Of a stretch of DNA of 64,000 nucleotides, positions 52,682 to 61,207 are shown piece after piece (position 1 is the stretch's first letter; the number at the start of each line of letters is the position of its first letter). Position numbers and translations under genes: made by a program. Below the pieces are notes generated by a model. That model was not told where the DNA came from. It ran no database searches and saw nothing but the letters and a program-made list of their open reading frames with translations. The DNA is from Streptomyces avidinii. Its GTDB lineage: Bacteria; Actinomycetota; Actinomycetes; Streptomycetales; Streptomycetaceae. The DNA lies in contig NZ_BMVL01000011.1 in NCBI RefSeq assembly GCF_014650695.1, positions 124,001-188,000 of the forward strand. The letters run 5' to 3'.

Positions 52682-52770
52682 CGTCGTTGCGCCCCTTGTA
52701 CTCGATCGTTCCTTCGCATCCGCTGATCTGCGGATGTCCCACCGGGATCTTCTCTGCCACGATCAGACAC

Positions 52771-53151
52771 ATGACGAATTTCGTAGTCAAGACGCTCGCC
52801 AATGCGGCGGCCCTGGCCGTCGCCATCTGGCTGCTTTCCGGTATCACCCTCGACGACGGCAGCAGCACGGGGCGCCGGACGCTCACCCTGATCCTTGTCG
52901 CACTGGTCTTCGGCCTGGTCAACCTGCTCGTCAAGCCGGTGGTGAAGCTGTTCTCACTGCCGCTGTTCGTGCTGACCCTGGGCCTGTTCACCCTCGTCGT
53001 GAACGCCCTGATGCTGCTGCTGACCTCCTGGCTGGCCACCCAGCTGGACCTCAGCTTCCACGTCGACGGCTTCTGGACCGCGATCCTCGGCGGCCTGATC
53101 ATCTCCATCGTCTCCTGGGCCGTGAACATGGTCCTGCCCGAAAAGAACTGA
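52771..53151 (+). CDS. Phage-holin-like four-helix membrane protein (PF04020)
   Basis: 126 residues from the ATG at 52771. Four membrane helices: KTLANAAALAVAIWLLSG, LILVALVFGLVNLLV, LPLFVLTLGLFTLVV, and WTAILGGLIISIVSWAVNMV. The family is named after holins but is widely chromosomal and probably not lytic. It precedes the phosphatase gene by 11 bases in an apparent three-gene operon. Confidence 0.88.
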   Translation: MTNFVVKTLANAAALAVAIWLLSGITLDDGSSTGRRTLTLILVALVFGLVNLLVKPVVKLFSLPLFVLTLGLFTLVVNALMLLLTSWLATQLDLSFHVDGFWTAILGGLIISIVSWAVNMVLPEKN

Positions 53152-53162
53152 ACGGGTCGGAC

Positions 53163-53654
53163 ATGTACCGCGTCTGCTTCGTCTGCACGGGCAACATATG
53201 CCGCTCCCCCATGGCCGAGGCCGTCTTCCGCGCCCACGTGGCGACGGCCGGGCTGGATGCCCTGGTCGAAGTGGACAGCGCCGGAACCGGCGGCTGGCAC
53301 GAGGGGGACGGGGCCGATTCCCGCACCATCGCCGTCCTGGAGGCGGCCGGCTACGAACAGGACCACCGGGCCCGCCAGTTCCGCTCCTCCTGGTTCGCCC
53401 GCCTGGACCTCGTCATCGCGCTCGACGCCAGGCACCAGCGGGACCTCCGGGCACTCGCTCCCACTGCGCAGGACGCCGCAAAGGTGCGGCTGCTGCGGTC
53501 CTACGATCCGGCGGCCACGGCCGCGGAGACCGACGTACCGGATCCCTACTACGGGCCGCTCGACGGGTTCGAGGAGTGCCTGGAGCTGGTCGAGGCCGCG
53601 AGCCCCGGTCTGCTGGATGCCGTACGTGATGCCATGAAGGAGCACACCGCGTGA
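53163..53654 (+). CDS. Low-molecular-weight protein tyrosine phosphatase
   Basis: 163 residues from the ATG at 53163. P-loop VCTGNICRSPMAEA with the catalytic Cys and Arg, and the general-acid Asp in VPDPYYG near the end. Removes phosphate from protein tyrosine; LMW phosphatases also control antibiotic production in Streptomyces (PtpA). Its stop overlaps the next gene's GTG. Confidence 0.94.
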   Translation: MYRVCFVCTGNICRSPMAEAVFRAHVATAGLDALVEVDSAGTGGWHEGDGADSRTIAVLEAAGYEQDHRARQFRSSWFARLDLVIALDARHQRDLRALAPTAQDAAKVRLLRSYDPAATAAETDVPDPYYGPLDGFEECLELVEAASPGLLDAVRDAMKEHTA

Positions 53655-54805
53655 ACGACTACGCCCCCCAGGAGTCCGGACAGGCCGCTCTCGGCGACGG
53701 CACCCGGGCCGTCCGGGCCGGACTGCCCGCGGCCGTCAAGAACGAGCCGCCACTGCCCGGACCCGTCTTCGCCGCCCACTTCCACCTCCCGGGCGATGTC
53801 GAAGGCCCGTACGCCTACGGCCGCGACACCAACCCCACCTGGACCCTGCTGGAACGGGCCATCGGGGAACTGGAGGCTCCCGGCGAGGACGCGCACACCA
53901 TCGTCTTCGCCTCCGGCATGGCGGCGGTCTCCGCAGTCCTCCTCTCCCAGGCGCACACCGGCGACACCGTGGTGCTGCCCGACGACGGCTACCAGGCGCT
54001 GCCGCTGCTGCGGGAGCAGCTGGAGGCGTACGGGATCCACGTGCGCACCGCGCCGACCGGTGACGACGGTCAGCTCGCGGCCCTCGACGGGGCCCGGCTG
54101 CTGTGGATCGAGACCCCGTCCAATCCCGGCCTGGACGTGTGCGACGTACGCCGCCTCGTGGACGCGGCACACGCCGGCGGGACCCTGGTCGCCGTCGACA
54201 ACACCCTGGCCACCCCGCTCGGGCAGCGCCCCCTGGAGCTGGGGGCGGACTTCTCGGTGGCGAGCGGCACCAAGGGCCTCACCGGCCACGGGGACGTCCT
54301 GCTCGGCTACGTCGTGTGCCGTGATCCGGAGCTCGCCGCCCGCGTCCGGCGGTGGCGCAAGATCGTCGGTGCGATCCCGGGCCCCATGGAGGCCTGGCTC
54401 GCCCACCGCTCCCTCGCCACGATCCAGCTGCGCGCCCAGCGCCAGTGGGCCAACGCACTGGCCGTCGCCGAGGCGTTGACGCACCGCTCCGACGTGAGCG
54501 GGCTGCGCTACCCGGGGCTGGCCACGGACCGCTCCCACAAGACGGCGGCCCGGCAGATGCGCGGCTTCGGCTCGGTGGTCTCCTTCACGCTGCCCGACCG
54601 CGCGCACGCGGAGCGCTTCATGGCCGCTCTGCAGCTGGTCGAGGACGCCACGAGTTTCGGCGGGGTACGGTCCACCGCCGAGCGGCGCGGACGGTGGGGC
54701 GGCGACGCCGTGCCGGAGGGCTTCATCCGCTTCTCCGCCGGAGCCGAGGACACCGAGGACCTCGTCGCGGACGTGCTGCGCGCCCTCGACCACGCGGGCG
54801 CCTAG
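53651..54805 (+). CDS. Trans-sulfuration-type PLP enzyme (cystathionine lyase/synthase family)
   Basis: 384 residues from GTG at 53651. Cofactor Lys in ASGTKGLTGHGDVLLG; other signatures YAYGRDTNPT, VFASGMAAVSAVLL and WIETPSNPG. Members perform cystathionine gamma-synthase, gamma-lyase, or methionine gamma-lyase reactions; exact activity cannot be read from the sequence. Overlaps the phosphatase gene by four bases. Confidence 0.9.
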   Translation: MNDYAPQESGQAALGDGTRAVRAGLPAAVKNEPPLPGPVFAAHFHLPGDVEGPYAYGRDTNPTWTLLERAIGELEAPGEDAHTIVFASGMAAVSAVLLSQAHTGDTVVLPDDGYQALPLLREQLEAYGIHVRTAPTGDDGQLAALDGARLLWIETPSNPGLDVCDVRRLVDAAHAGGTLVAVDNTLATPLGQRPLELGADFSVASGTKGLTGHGDVLLGYVVCRDPELAARVRRWRKIVGAIPGPMEAWLAHRSLATIQLRAQRQWANALAVAEALTHRSDVSGLRYPGLATDRSHKTAARQMRGFGSVVSFTLPDRAHAERFMAALQLVEDATSFGGVRSTAERRGRWGGDAVPEGFIRFSAGAEDTEDLVADVLRALDHAGA

Positions 54806-54811
54806 GGAAAA

Positions 54812-54846
54812 GCGGTCCGAGCCTCCCCCCTAGTGGCTCGGACCGC
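54812..54846 (+). terminator. Terminator after the PLP lyase operon
   Basis: GCGGTCCGAGCC (54812-54823) pairs perfectly with 54835-54846 around an 11-base loop, 7 bases after the stop. Confidence 0.82.
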
Positions 54847-54972
54847 CCCTGGTTCCGCGCGCGAAGAACCACGCGACAAGGCTAATTGCCCCTGCGTCAG
54901 AGTCCAATCACGGTAACGACAGGGACCTATCTGCATATTTATAGTTGAAGGCCCCCACCGAGAGGTGCAGCG

Positions 54973-55878
54973 ATGGACCTGACCCTGCTGCGCACCTTCG
55001 TCGCCGTCCACCGGGCCGGCTCGTTCACGCGGGCCGCCAGCCTCCTCGGACTGTCCCAGCCGGCCGTGACCTCGCAGATCCGCACGCTGGAGCGCCAGTT
55101 GGGGCGGCCCCTCTTCCACCGCCGGGCGCGTGGCGTCACTCCCACCGCCATCGGTGACGAGCTGGCCCACAAGGCGGCTCCGCACCTCGACGCCCTGTTG
55201 CGGATCACCGAGACCGAGCGGGAGGCCGCCGGCGCGTTACGCACGCTCCTCGTCGCCGGATCTCCCGAGTTCCTGTGCCTGCGCGTACTACCCGCCCTCG
55301 CGCTCCTCGTCGGCCAGGGCCACACCCTGCGCGCCGCCCCGCAGACCGACGCCGAGGCGACCCTCGACGGGCTCGCCGCGGGCCATCACGACCTCGTCGT
55401 CACCACCGCCCATCCGCGGGGCGGTCTCTTCTCCGCGACCCCGCTGTGCGACGAGGAGCACGTCCTGGTCGCCGCGCACTACTGGGCCGCACTCGTCGAC
55501 AGGGACCGGCTGCGCGCGGAGGGTCCCGCCGCCCTGGAGGGCATCCCGCTCGTCGAGGTCCACGAGAGCCTGCCGCTCGTCACCCGGTACTGGGCCGCCG
55601 TCTTCGACACCCTGCCCGATGCCCGGTCCCTGGCCGCCACCGTGGTCGTGCCCGACCTGCGGGCCGTGCTGGAATGCGTCCGGGCCGGTGCCGGGCTCGC
55701 CGTCCTGCCCCGCTACCTGTGCCAGGAGGCCCTCGACAGCGGTCGGATCGTCGCGCTGGCGGAGCCCGCGGTGCCGCCGCTGCGCACCTGGTTCCTGGTC
55801 GTACGGACCGGGAGCCTGGCCCTCTCCCACCTCGCCCGGGCTCACGACCGGCTGCTCGAAGCCGCCGTGCACTGGTGA
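54973..55878 (+). CDS. LysR-family regulator containing a TTA codon
   Basis: 301 residues, N-terminal HTH LTLLRTFVAVHRAGSFTRAASLLGLSQPAVTSQIRTLERQLG, then the LysR effector domain. Codon 89 (55237-55239) is TTA, the leucine codon read by the bldA tRNA, which is rare in Streptomyces and usually marks genes controlled during development. Upstream sequence 54935-54951 holds a small inverted CTAT-N10-ATAG element. The ATG at 54973 follows GAGAGGTG. Confidence 0.9.
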   Translation: MDLTLLRTFVAVHRAGSFTRAASLLGLSQPAVTSQIRTLERQLGRPLFHRRARGVTPTAIGDELAHKAAPHLDALLRITETEREAAGALRTLLVAGSPEFLCLRVLPALALLVGQGHTLRAAPQTDAEATLDGLAAGHHDLVVTTAHPRGGLFSATPLCDEEHVLVAAHYWAALVDRDRLRAEGPAALEGIPLVEVHESLPLVTRYWAAVFDTLPDARSLAATVVVPDLRAVLECVRAGAGLAVLPRYLCQEALDSGRIVALAEPAVPPLRTWFLVVRTGSLALSHLARAHDRLLEAAVHW

Positions 55879-55939
55879 GCCCCTTCATTTCCGGCCCGTG
55901 GCGCGTTTCAGAAGTGGAGTGGCGGGCCACTCTTCTCCC

Positions 55940-56419
55940 ATGACCGAACGTCCCGTGGTCAAACGCACCGCCCGCGCGATCCTGCTCGACGGTGACGACC
56001 TGATCCTCATCAAACGCACCAGGCCCGGCGTCGATCCGTACTGGCTCACCCCCGGCGGGGGAGTGGAGCCCTCGGACTCCACCGTCGTCGATGCTCTCCA
56101 CCGGGAGGTCCACGAAGAACTCGGCGCGAAGATCACCGATGTGGTGCCCTGCTTCGTCGACACCGTCGAGCACATCGCCGAGCGGGGGGTGACCGGCGTG
56201 AAGGTGCAGCACTTCTTCGTCTGTCGCCTCGAATCCATGGACCCGAACCTCCGGCACGGCCCCGAAGTCGACCAGCCCGAGGGCGAGTACGAGATCGTCC
56301 GCGTGCCCTTCAGCCGGGTGGGCATCGCCGCCGTCCATCTCGTCCCGCTGTCCCTGCGGCACTACCTCGACGGCAACATCGAGGGAGTACGCGCCATGCA
56401 CGCCCCCGACCTGGGCTGA
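55940..56419 (+). CDS. NUDIX hydrolase
   Basis: 159 residues from the ATG at 55940; the frame is open back into the LysR gene but only as an overlap. Nudix box region GGGVEPSDSTVVDALHREVHEELG: REVHEELG is intact, but the upstream Glu (Gx5E) is replaced by Ser-Asp, shifting the pattern by one residue. Hydrolyses nucleoside diphosphates linked to X; substrate unknown. Confidence 0.85.
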   Translation: MTERPVVKRTARAILLDGDDLILIKRTRPGVDPYWLTPGGGVEPSDSTVVDALHREVHEELGAKITDVVPCFVDTVEHIAERGVTGVKVQHFFVCRLESMDPNLRHGPEVDQPEGEYEIVRVPFSRVGIAAVHLVPLSLRHYLDGNIEGVRAMHAPDLG

Positions 56420-56424
56420 GAGCG

Positions 56425-56458
56425 GGCTGAGACCGGAGGCTGCCGTCCGGTCTCAGCC
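56425..56458. terminator. Bidirectional terminator overlapping two gene ends
   Basis: GGCTGAGACCGGA (56425-56437) with TCCGGTCTCAGCC (56446-56458), loop of 8. It covers the last codons of the flavohemoprotein gene and ends the NUDIX transcript. Confidence 0.83.
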
Positions 56459-57640
56459 GGCGATGCCCGCCAGCTCCTCGACCGCGTCGTGCCGGATCCG
56501 CTCACAGGGAATGCCGATCCGCAGGAGCTCGTCCACCCCGTTGCGGATCATCGCCGGCGGACCCGAGATGAAGGCGTCGTACGAGCTCCACGGGCCGTGT
56601 TCGCCCACCGCCTGCGGCAGCTGACCGGCCAGTCCGTCACCGACCACCGGGCGCACCGACAGCCACGGGTGCGAGCGCTGGAGACCCAGCAGGGTGTCCT
56701 TGTCGTACAGATCGTTGTCGCTGCGGGCCCCGAAGAACACCTCCACCGGCCGCCGCTCACCGTGTTCGGCCACGTCCTCGATCAGTGCCTTGATCGGAGC
56801 GATCCCGGTGCCCCCGCCGAGGCACAGCATGCCGTTGTCCGTCGAGTGGTCCACCACCATCGACCCGGCCGGCGGTCCCAGGCGCAGTACGTCCCCTGGG
56901 CGGGCGTGGCGCACCAGCGCGTTGGACACCCACCCCGCGGGGACGGCCTTGACGTGGAAGGACAGCAGTCCGTCGGCGCGCGGGGCCGAGGCGAAGGAGT
57001 AGTGCCGCCACACCCGCGGCCACCACGGGGTCTCCAGGCTCGCGTACTGGCCGGCCACGAAGGCGTAGGGCTGATCGGGGCGGACGGTCAGCACCGCGAT
57101 GTCCGGGGTGCGCAGATCGTGGGAGACCACCTCCGCATGCCACCACGCGGGAGCCTTCACCTCGTCCTCCGCCGCCGCGTCGATCATGATCTGGGAGATC
57201 GCCGTGTACGCCCGCACCCACGCGGCTTGCGTCTCCGGGCCCCAGCTGCTGTGCGCGTACCGGGCCAGTGCTGCGACGAGAGCCTCGCCCACCGCCGGAT
57301 AGTGACCGGCCATGGTGCCGTACTTGCGGTGCCCCGTGCCCAGCCGGCGAAGGTAGGGCACGAGTACGTCAGGGTTGTCGATGTGCTCGGCGGCGGTGAG
57401 CAGCGCCTTCAGCAGCCGGTCGCGCTGGACGTCCATGGCTGCGGGGAACATGCCGCGTACTTCCGGGTGCCCGGTGAACACCAGAGCGTAGAAGTACGAG
57501 GTCACCCTGTCGGCGACGGGGGCGATCTCCGCGAGGGTCCGGCGGATGAGCACGGCATCCGGCGAGGGCTCGGTCGCGCCGCCCCCGCCGGGTATCCGGG
57601 CCGGTTCGCGTCTGGCCGATCTGGTGGGCGGAGCGTCCAT
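56453..57640 (-). CDS. Globin-reductase (flavohemoglobin-like) protein
   Basis: 395 residues from the ATG at 57640 (GAGGCACC ribosome-binding site); 52 more codons are open upstream but begin in an unlikely region. Residues 30-165 form a globin with proximal His in GTGHRKYG; residues 175-390 form a ferredoxin-reductase-like domain with PDQPYAFVAGQYASL, RHYSFASAPR and a GGGTGIAPIKAL NAD site. Flavohemoglobins convert nitric oxide to nitrate; a role in NO detoxification is likely. Confidence 0.9.
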   Translation of the reverse strand: MDAPPTRSARREPARIPGGGGATEPSPDAVLIRRTLAEIAPVADRVTSYFYALVFTGHPEVRGMFPAAMDVQRDRLLKALLTAAEHIDNPDVLVPYLRRLGTGHRKYGTMAGHYPAVGEALVAALARYAHSSWGPETQAAWVRAYTAISQIMIDAAAEDEVKAPAWWHAEVVSHDLRTPDIAVLTVRPDQPYAFVAGQYASLETPWWPRVWRHYSFASAPRADGLLSFHVKAVPAGWVSNALVRHARPGDVLRLGPPAGSMVVDHSTDNGMLCLGGGTGIAPIKALIEDVAEHGERRPVEVFFGARSDNDLYDKDTLLGLQRSHPWLSVRPVVGDGLAGQLPQAVGEHGPWSSYDAFISGPPAMIRNGVDELLRIGIPCERIRHDAVEELAGIAG

Positions 57641-57782
57641 GCGGTGCCTCGCTTCGAGCATCTCGGTCGGTCTGCACACGCCACGGCCTGTGAATCCGTG
57701 GTTCCGGGTTTCACAGCGTGCCAGCCGACTCAGAGGCCTGCGGGGAAACGCGGAAAGTCCGCGTTTCGAACCCACTTTCCTC

Positions 57783-58433
57783 CTAAGATGCGTCAACTCC
57801 CGGGCGCGTCAGCCCTACAAGCTGGTATGCCTCGCGCAAATCACGACCCTCGTAGACATGGGTCGCTCGCTCGGCCAGAAAAGGCCGCGCATTGACCGCC
57901 ACCGAGACCGGCACCACGTCGAAGAGCATCGCGTCGGTCACCGAATCCCCGTACGCGACGCAGTCGCTCCGGCTCACACCGAACTCCGTGCAGAGCCGAT
58001 CCGCCACCATGACCTTGCCCTCGGGCGTCAGGATCCCGGACTCCTCCACGGGCCGCGTGAAGGGCACCTCCGGGAAGACCGACCCGTGTGCGGCGTGCGC
58101 ACCCCATTCCAGCAGCAGCTCAACGAAGAAGGAGGGCGACAGCGAGATCACGGCGCAGTAGTCCCCGCGGTCCCGGATCTCCTGCCACACATCCCGGATG
58201 CCGGTGAGCCAGGGGGCCGCGTCGAACGCGGCCCGCACGTGCGCGGGCGTCAGCTCGGCCCACAGAGCGTGAGCGGCCACCGAGAACTGGTGCGGCCCCA
58301 TCTTCTGTGCACCGAAGGCCCGTTCCAGCTCGGCGATCTCGGCGCTCAGCCCGAGCTGCCGGGAGATTTCGACCGGCGCCGCCGAGCCGTACATCAGCGT
58401 CCCGTCGAGATCGAAGAGGTGCAGGAGAGTCAT
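57783..58433 (-). CDS. HAD-family phosphatase, phosphoserine phosphatase-like
   Basis: 216 residues from the ATG at 58433; an upstream extension runs through the ParB sites (MFHVKHGVSRET) and is rejected. Motif I LFDLDGTLMYG, motif II VISLSPSFF, Lys in GKVMVADRL, motif IV YGDSVTDAML, with a small type I cap. It could dephosphorylate phosphoserine, a sugar phosphate, or a lipid precursor. Confidence 0.85.
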   Translation of the reverse strand: MTLLHLFDLDGTLMYGSAAPVEISRQLGLSAEIAELERAFGAQKMGPHQFSVAAHALWAELTPAHVRAAFDAAPWLTGIRDVWQEIRDRGDYCAVISLSPSFFVELLLEWGAHAAHGSVFPEVPFTRPVEESGILTPEGKVMVADRLCTEFGVSRSDCVAYGDSVTDAMLFDVVPVSVAVNARPFLAERATHVYEGRDLREAYQLVGLTRPGVDAS

Positions 58434-58455
58434 AGCCCATGAGGCTAGTCGGTCC

Positions 58456-58488
58456 GTTTCACGCGAAACACCGTGTTTCACGTGAAAC
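58456..58488. other. parS: Tandem parS pair, one degenerate
   Basis: GTTTCACGCGAAAC (58456-58469, one mismatch) and perfect GTTTCACGTGAAAC (58475-58488) with spacer ACCGT, the complement of the ACGGT spacer at 32059-32063. Between the divergent HAD and GNAT genes. Confidence 0.9.
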
Positions 58489-58520
58489 ACCGGCCGGCGG
58501 CCCGAGGCGGCGCATCCGAT

Positions 58521-58534
58521 GTTTCACGTGAAAC
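58521..58534. other. parS: Third parS site in the same intergenic region
   Basis: Perfect site inside a 24-bp perfect palindrome (58516-58539), 46 bp from the previous copy. Confidence 0.93.
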
Positions 58535-58580
58535 ATCGGCCTGAACATCCACCCCAAATCCTCTGGACGACTCCCGGTCC

Positions 58581-59489
58581 ATGATCCAGTCTGGGCCGGT
58601 GACACCACCACACATCACCGATCTACCGATCCGGGCGCTGACCGTGGACGATCTCCACCGCTGCGCCGACCTGTCCGAAGATCGCGGATGGCTGCGCGAG
58701 GACCACAAGTGGCGTCTGCTCCTCGCCGCCGGAACCGGCTACGGCATCGATGCCCCGGACGGCCAGGGGCTCGCGGCCTCCTGTGTCGTCACCCGGTACG
58801 GCACCACGCATGCCGGACCTGAGCTCGCCGCCATCGGGATGGTCCTCGTGGCCGACCGCTTCGCCCGCCAGGGCCTGGGCCGCCGTCTGATGACCCACGT
58901 CTGCAACGACGTACTCAAGGGCGTCCCTCTCACCCTGCACGCCACCCCGTACGGTCGCCCCCTCTACGAGGAGCTGGGCTTCGAGACGACCGGACGCGCC
59001 GAGATGCTGATGGGCACCTTCACGCACGAGGGCACCCCCGGCACCTACGGCACCGCTCGGGTCCGACCGGCCAACGCCGAGGACCTCCCCCGCATCCTGC
59101 GTCTGGACGCGGAGATCTTCGGCACCGACCGAACGCACATGATCACCCGGCTCCCGGCCTTCGCCGACCGTCTGGTCGTCGCCGAGGAACCTTCGGGCAG
59201 CGAGCTCACCGGCTATGCGGCGGCCTGGCCCAATCTGGACACCCAGGTCATCGGCCCACTGATCGCCCAGGACACTGCGACCGCCCAGTCGCTGGTCACC
59301 GCGCTCGCCCGGGGCACCGACCGGGTGCTGCGCACCGACGTCGACGTACGGCACGAGGAACTCCTCGCCTGGCTCAAGGACCGCGGACTGGCCTCCGTGG
59401 CCTTCAACACCGTGATGACCCGAGACATCCCCGGCCTGCCGGGCGACTGGACCCGCCGTTGGGCGCCGCTCACCGTGGCCGCGGGCTGA
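58581..59489 (+). CDS. Two-domain GNAT acetyltransferase
   Basis: 302 residues from the ATG at 58581; a GTG at 58599 is an alternative without a clear ribosome-binding site. Two GNAT repeats: the first with acetyl-CoA loop VLVADRFARQGLGRRLM, the second beginning TYGTARVRPANAEDLPR. Possible N-acetyltransferase; substrate unknown. Divergent from the HAD gene and followed by another GNAT 15 bases away. Confidence 0.83.
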   Translation: MIQSGPVTPPHITDLPIRALTVDDLHRCADLSEDRGWLREDHKWRLLLAAGTGYGIDAPDGQGLAASCVVTRYGTTHAGPELAAIGMVLVADRFARQGLGRRLMTHVCNDVLKGVPLTLHATPYGRPLYEELGFETTGRAEMLMGTFTHEGTPGTYGTARVRPANAEDLPRILRLDAEIFGTDRTHMITRLPAFADRLVVAEEPSGSELTGYAAAWPNLDTQVIGPLIAQDTATAQSLVTALARGTDRVLRTDVDVRHEELLAWLKDRGLASVAFNTVMTRDIPGLPGDWTRRWAPLTVAAG

Positions 59490-59504
59490 GAGGAGCACGC
59501 CATC

Positions 59505-59966
59505 GTGACCGACATTCCCGAGCTGACGATCCGGCCCGCGACCGCGGCCGATGTACCCGCCATCGTCGCCATGCTGGCAGACGACCCGCTCGGCGCCACC
59601 CGTGAGTCCCCGGACGACCTCGCCCCGTACCTCACGGCCCTGAAGCGCCTCACCGACGATCCGAACCAGCACGTGGTCGTCGCCGTCCGCGCCGACCGTG
59701 TCGTGGGCACCCTCCAGCTGACGATCGTCCCGGGACTCTCCCGGAAGGGAGCCACCCGCTCCATCATCGAGGGCGTCCGCGTACACGCCGAAGAGCGCGG
59801 CAGCGGTCTGGGCACCCGCTTCATCGACTGGGCCGTCGAGAAATCCCGCAGCGAGAACTGCTCGCTCGTACAGCTGACTTCGGACGTGACCCGGACCGAC
59901 GCCCACCGCTTCTACGAACGGCTCGGGTTCTCCGCCTCGCACGTCGGGTTCAAGCTCCAGCTCTGA
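59505..59966 (+). CDS. GNAT acetyltransferase
   Basis: 153 residues from GTG at 59505. Acetyl-CoA-binding motif GVRVHAEERGSGLGTRFIDWA near residue 90 and C-terminal RFYERLGF, standard for the family. Likely acetylates an amine on a small molecule or protein. Same strand as the preceding two-domain enzyme, probably co-transcribed. Confidence 0.9.
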   Translation: MTDIPELTIRPATAADVPAIVAMLADDPLGATRESPDDLAPYLTALKRLTDDPNQHVVVAVRADRVVGTLQLTIVPGLSRKGATRSIIEGVRVHAEERGSGLGTRFIDWAVEKSRSENCSLVQLTSDVTRTDAHRFYERLGFSASHVGFKLQL

Positions 59967-59982
59967 CCGATCGTTCCGGCAA

Positions 59983-60009
59983 GCCGGGCCGCCGTGTCGG
60001 CGGCCCGGC
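59983..60009 (+). terminator. Nested hairpin between the GNAT gene and the next promoter
   Basis: GCCGGGCCGCCG (59983-59994) pairs with 59998-60009 around a 3-base loop; outer arms CCGATCGT (59967-59974) and ACGATCGG (60012-60019) also pair. The outer arm contains the -10 element of the next gene. Confidence 0.75.
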
Positions 60010-60010
60010 C

Positions 60011-60016
60011 TACGAT
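60011..60016 (+). promoter_or_regulatory. Putative -10 element for the HTH_42 gene
   Basis: TACGAT seven bases before the ATG at 60024; the intervening GGGAGG touches the ATG, so leaderless initiation is likely. Confidence 0.5.
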
Positions 60017-60023
60017 CGGGAGG

Positions 60024-61193
60024 ATGAGTCTCCCTCTCGTCACCACCGCCGAGCGACGCCATCGGCTCGGCCGACGCCACCGCCTCGCTCCGTCGGCCCG
60101 CGCAGCGACAGTGGCGGAGGCTGCTGACTCCGTCGTCGCCCTGCACGCCACGGATGCCGCGACCGTCTTCCTCTCGGCCCGGGCCCGGCTCACCGAAGGC
60201 GGCCCGGACCTGATCGAGCGGGCGCTCTACGAGGACGTAAGCCTGGTCCGCCTGCTCAGCATGCGCAACACGCTCTTCGCGGTCTCTGCCGAACTCGCCC
60301 CGCACGTGGACTGCTCCACCGCCCGCGCGATCGCCGTGAAGGAACGCCGTACCCTCCTCAAGCACCTCGACGAGGACGGACAGGGGCTCGACGCCGCGTG
60401 GCTGGCCCGGGCCGAGACCGCCGTACTCGACGCCCTCGACACCCACGGGCCCTCCACCGGGGGCCAGTTGTCCGCCGCCGTACCCGCGCTCCGGCAGAAG
60501 ATCACCATCGGCCGCGGCAAGAAGTACGAGACCGAGCAGGGGGTGGCGACGCGGGTCATCCGGCTGCTCGCCGCCGACGGACGGATCCGCCGCGACCGGC
60601 CGCGCGGCTCCTGGACCTCCAGCCAGTACCGCTGGGTCCACACCGAGCCCTGGCCCGCCCTGCCCGTCGCCGAGTCCCGTGCGGAGATCGCCCGCCGCTG
60701 GCTCCACGCCTACGGCCCCGCCACCGAGGCCGACCTCAAGTGGTGGACCGGGTGGACCCTCACGGACACCCGCAAGGCCCTCGCCGCCGTGGGACCCGAC
60801 CAGGTCCGCCTCGAGGACGGCACCACCGCCCTCGTCAGCCCCGGGGACACCGCACCCGAACCCGCCCCCGAACCCTGGGCCGCCCTGCTGCCCGGCCTCG
60901 ACCCCACCGCCATGGGCTGGGCCGACCGCGGTTTCCACCTCGACCCCGCCCACCGAAGCGCCCTGTTCGACTACGCGGGCAACATCGGCCCCACCGTGTG
61001 GTGGAACGGCGAGATCGTCGGCGGCTGGGCACAGCGCCCCGACGGCGAGATCGTCTGGCGGCTGCTGGCCGCCCCCGGCCGCGCCGCCGAACGGGCGATC
61101 ACCGCCGAGGCCTCCCGGCTCGCCGCATGGGTGGGCGCCGCCCGGATCACCCCGCGCTTCCGCACCCCGCTGGAGCGGGAACTCGTCGCCTGA
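60024..61193 (+). CDS. HTH_42 winged-helix protein (YcaQ/AlkZ DNA glycosylase superfamily)
   Basis: 389 residues from the ATG at 60024. Three winged-helix modules and a C-terminal beta domain (PTVWWNGEIVGGWAQRPDG, TPLERELVA) as in AlkZ and YcaQ, which remove bulky or cross-linked bases from DNA. At the position of the catalytic Q-x-Q/Q-x-D motif (AlkZ GLQAQ) the sequence is HATD (VVALHATDAATV). I recall a subgroup with a His in this place, but activity needs testing. Confidence 0.8.
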   Translation: MSLPLVTTAERRHRLGRRHRLAPSARAATVAEAADSVVALHATDAATVFLSARARLTEGGPDLIERALYEDVSLVRLLSMRNTLFAVSAELAPHVDCSTARAIAVKERRTLLKHLDEDGQGLDAAWLARAETAVLDALDTHGPSTGGQLSAAVPALRQKITIGRGKKYETEQGVATRVIRLLAADGRIRRDRPRGSWTSSQYRWVHTEPWPALPVAESRAEIARRWLHAYGPATEADLKWWTGWTLTDTRKALAAVGPDQVRLEDGTTALVSPGDTAPEPAPEPWAALLPGLDPTAMGWADRGFHLDPAHRSALFDYAGNIGPTVWWNGEIVGGWAQRPDGEIVWRLLAAPGRAAERAITAEASRLAAWVGAARITPRFRTPLERELVA

Positions 61194-61207
61194 ACCCGCC
61201 CGGGCCG

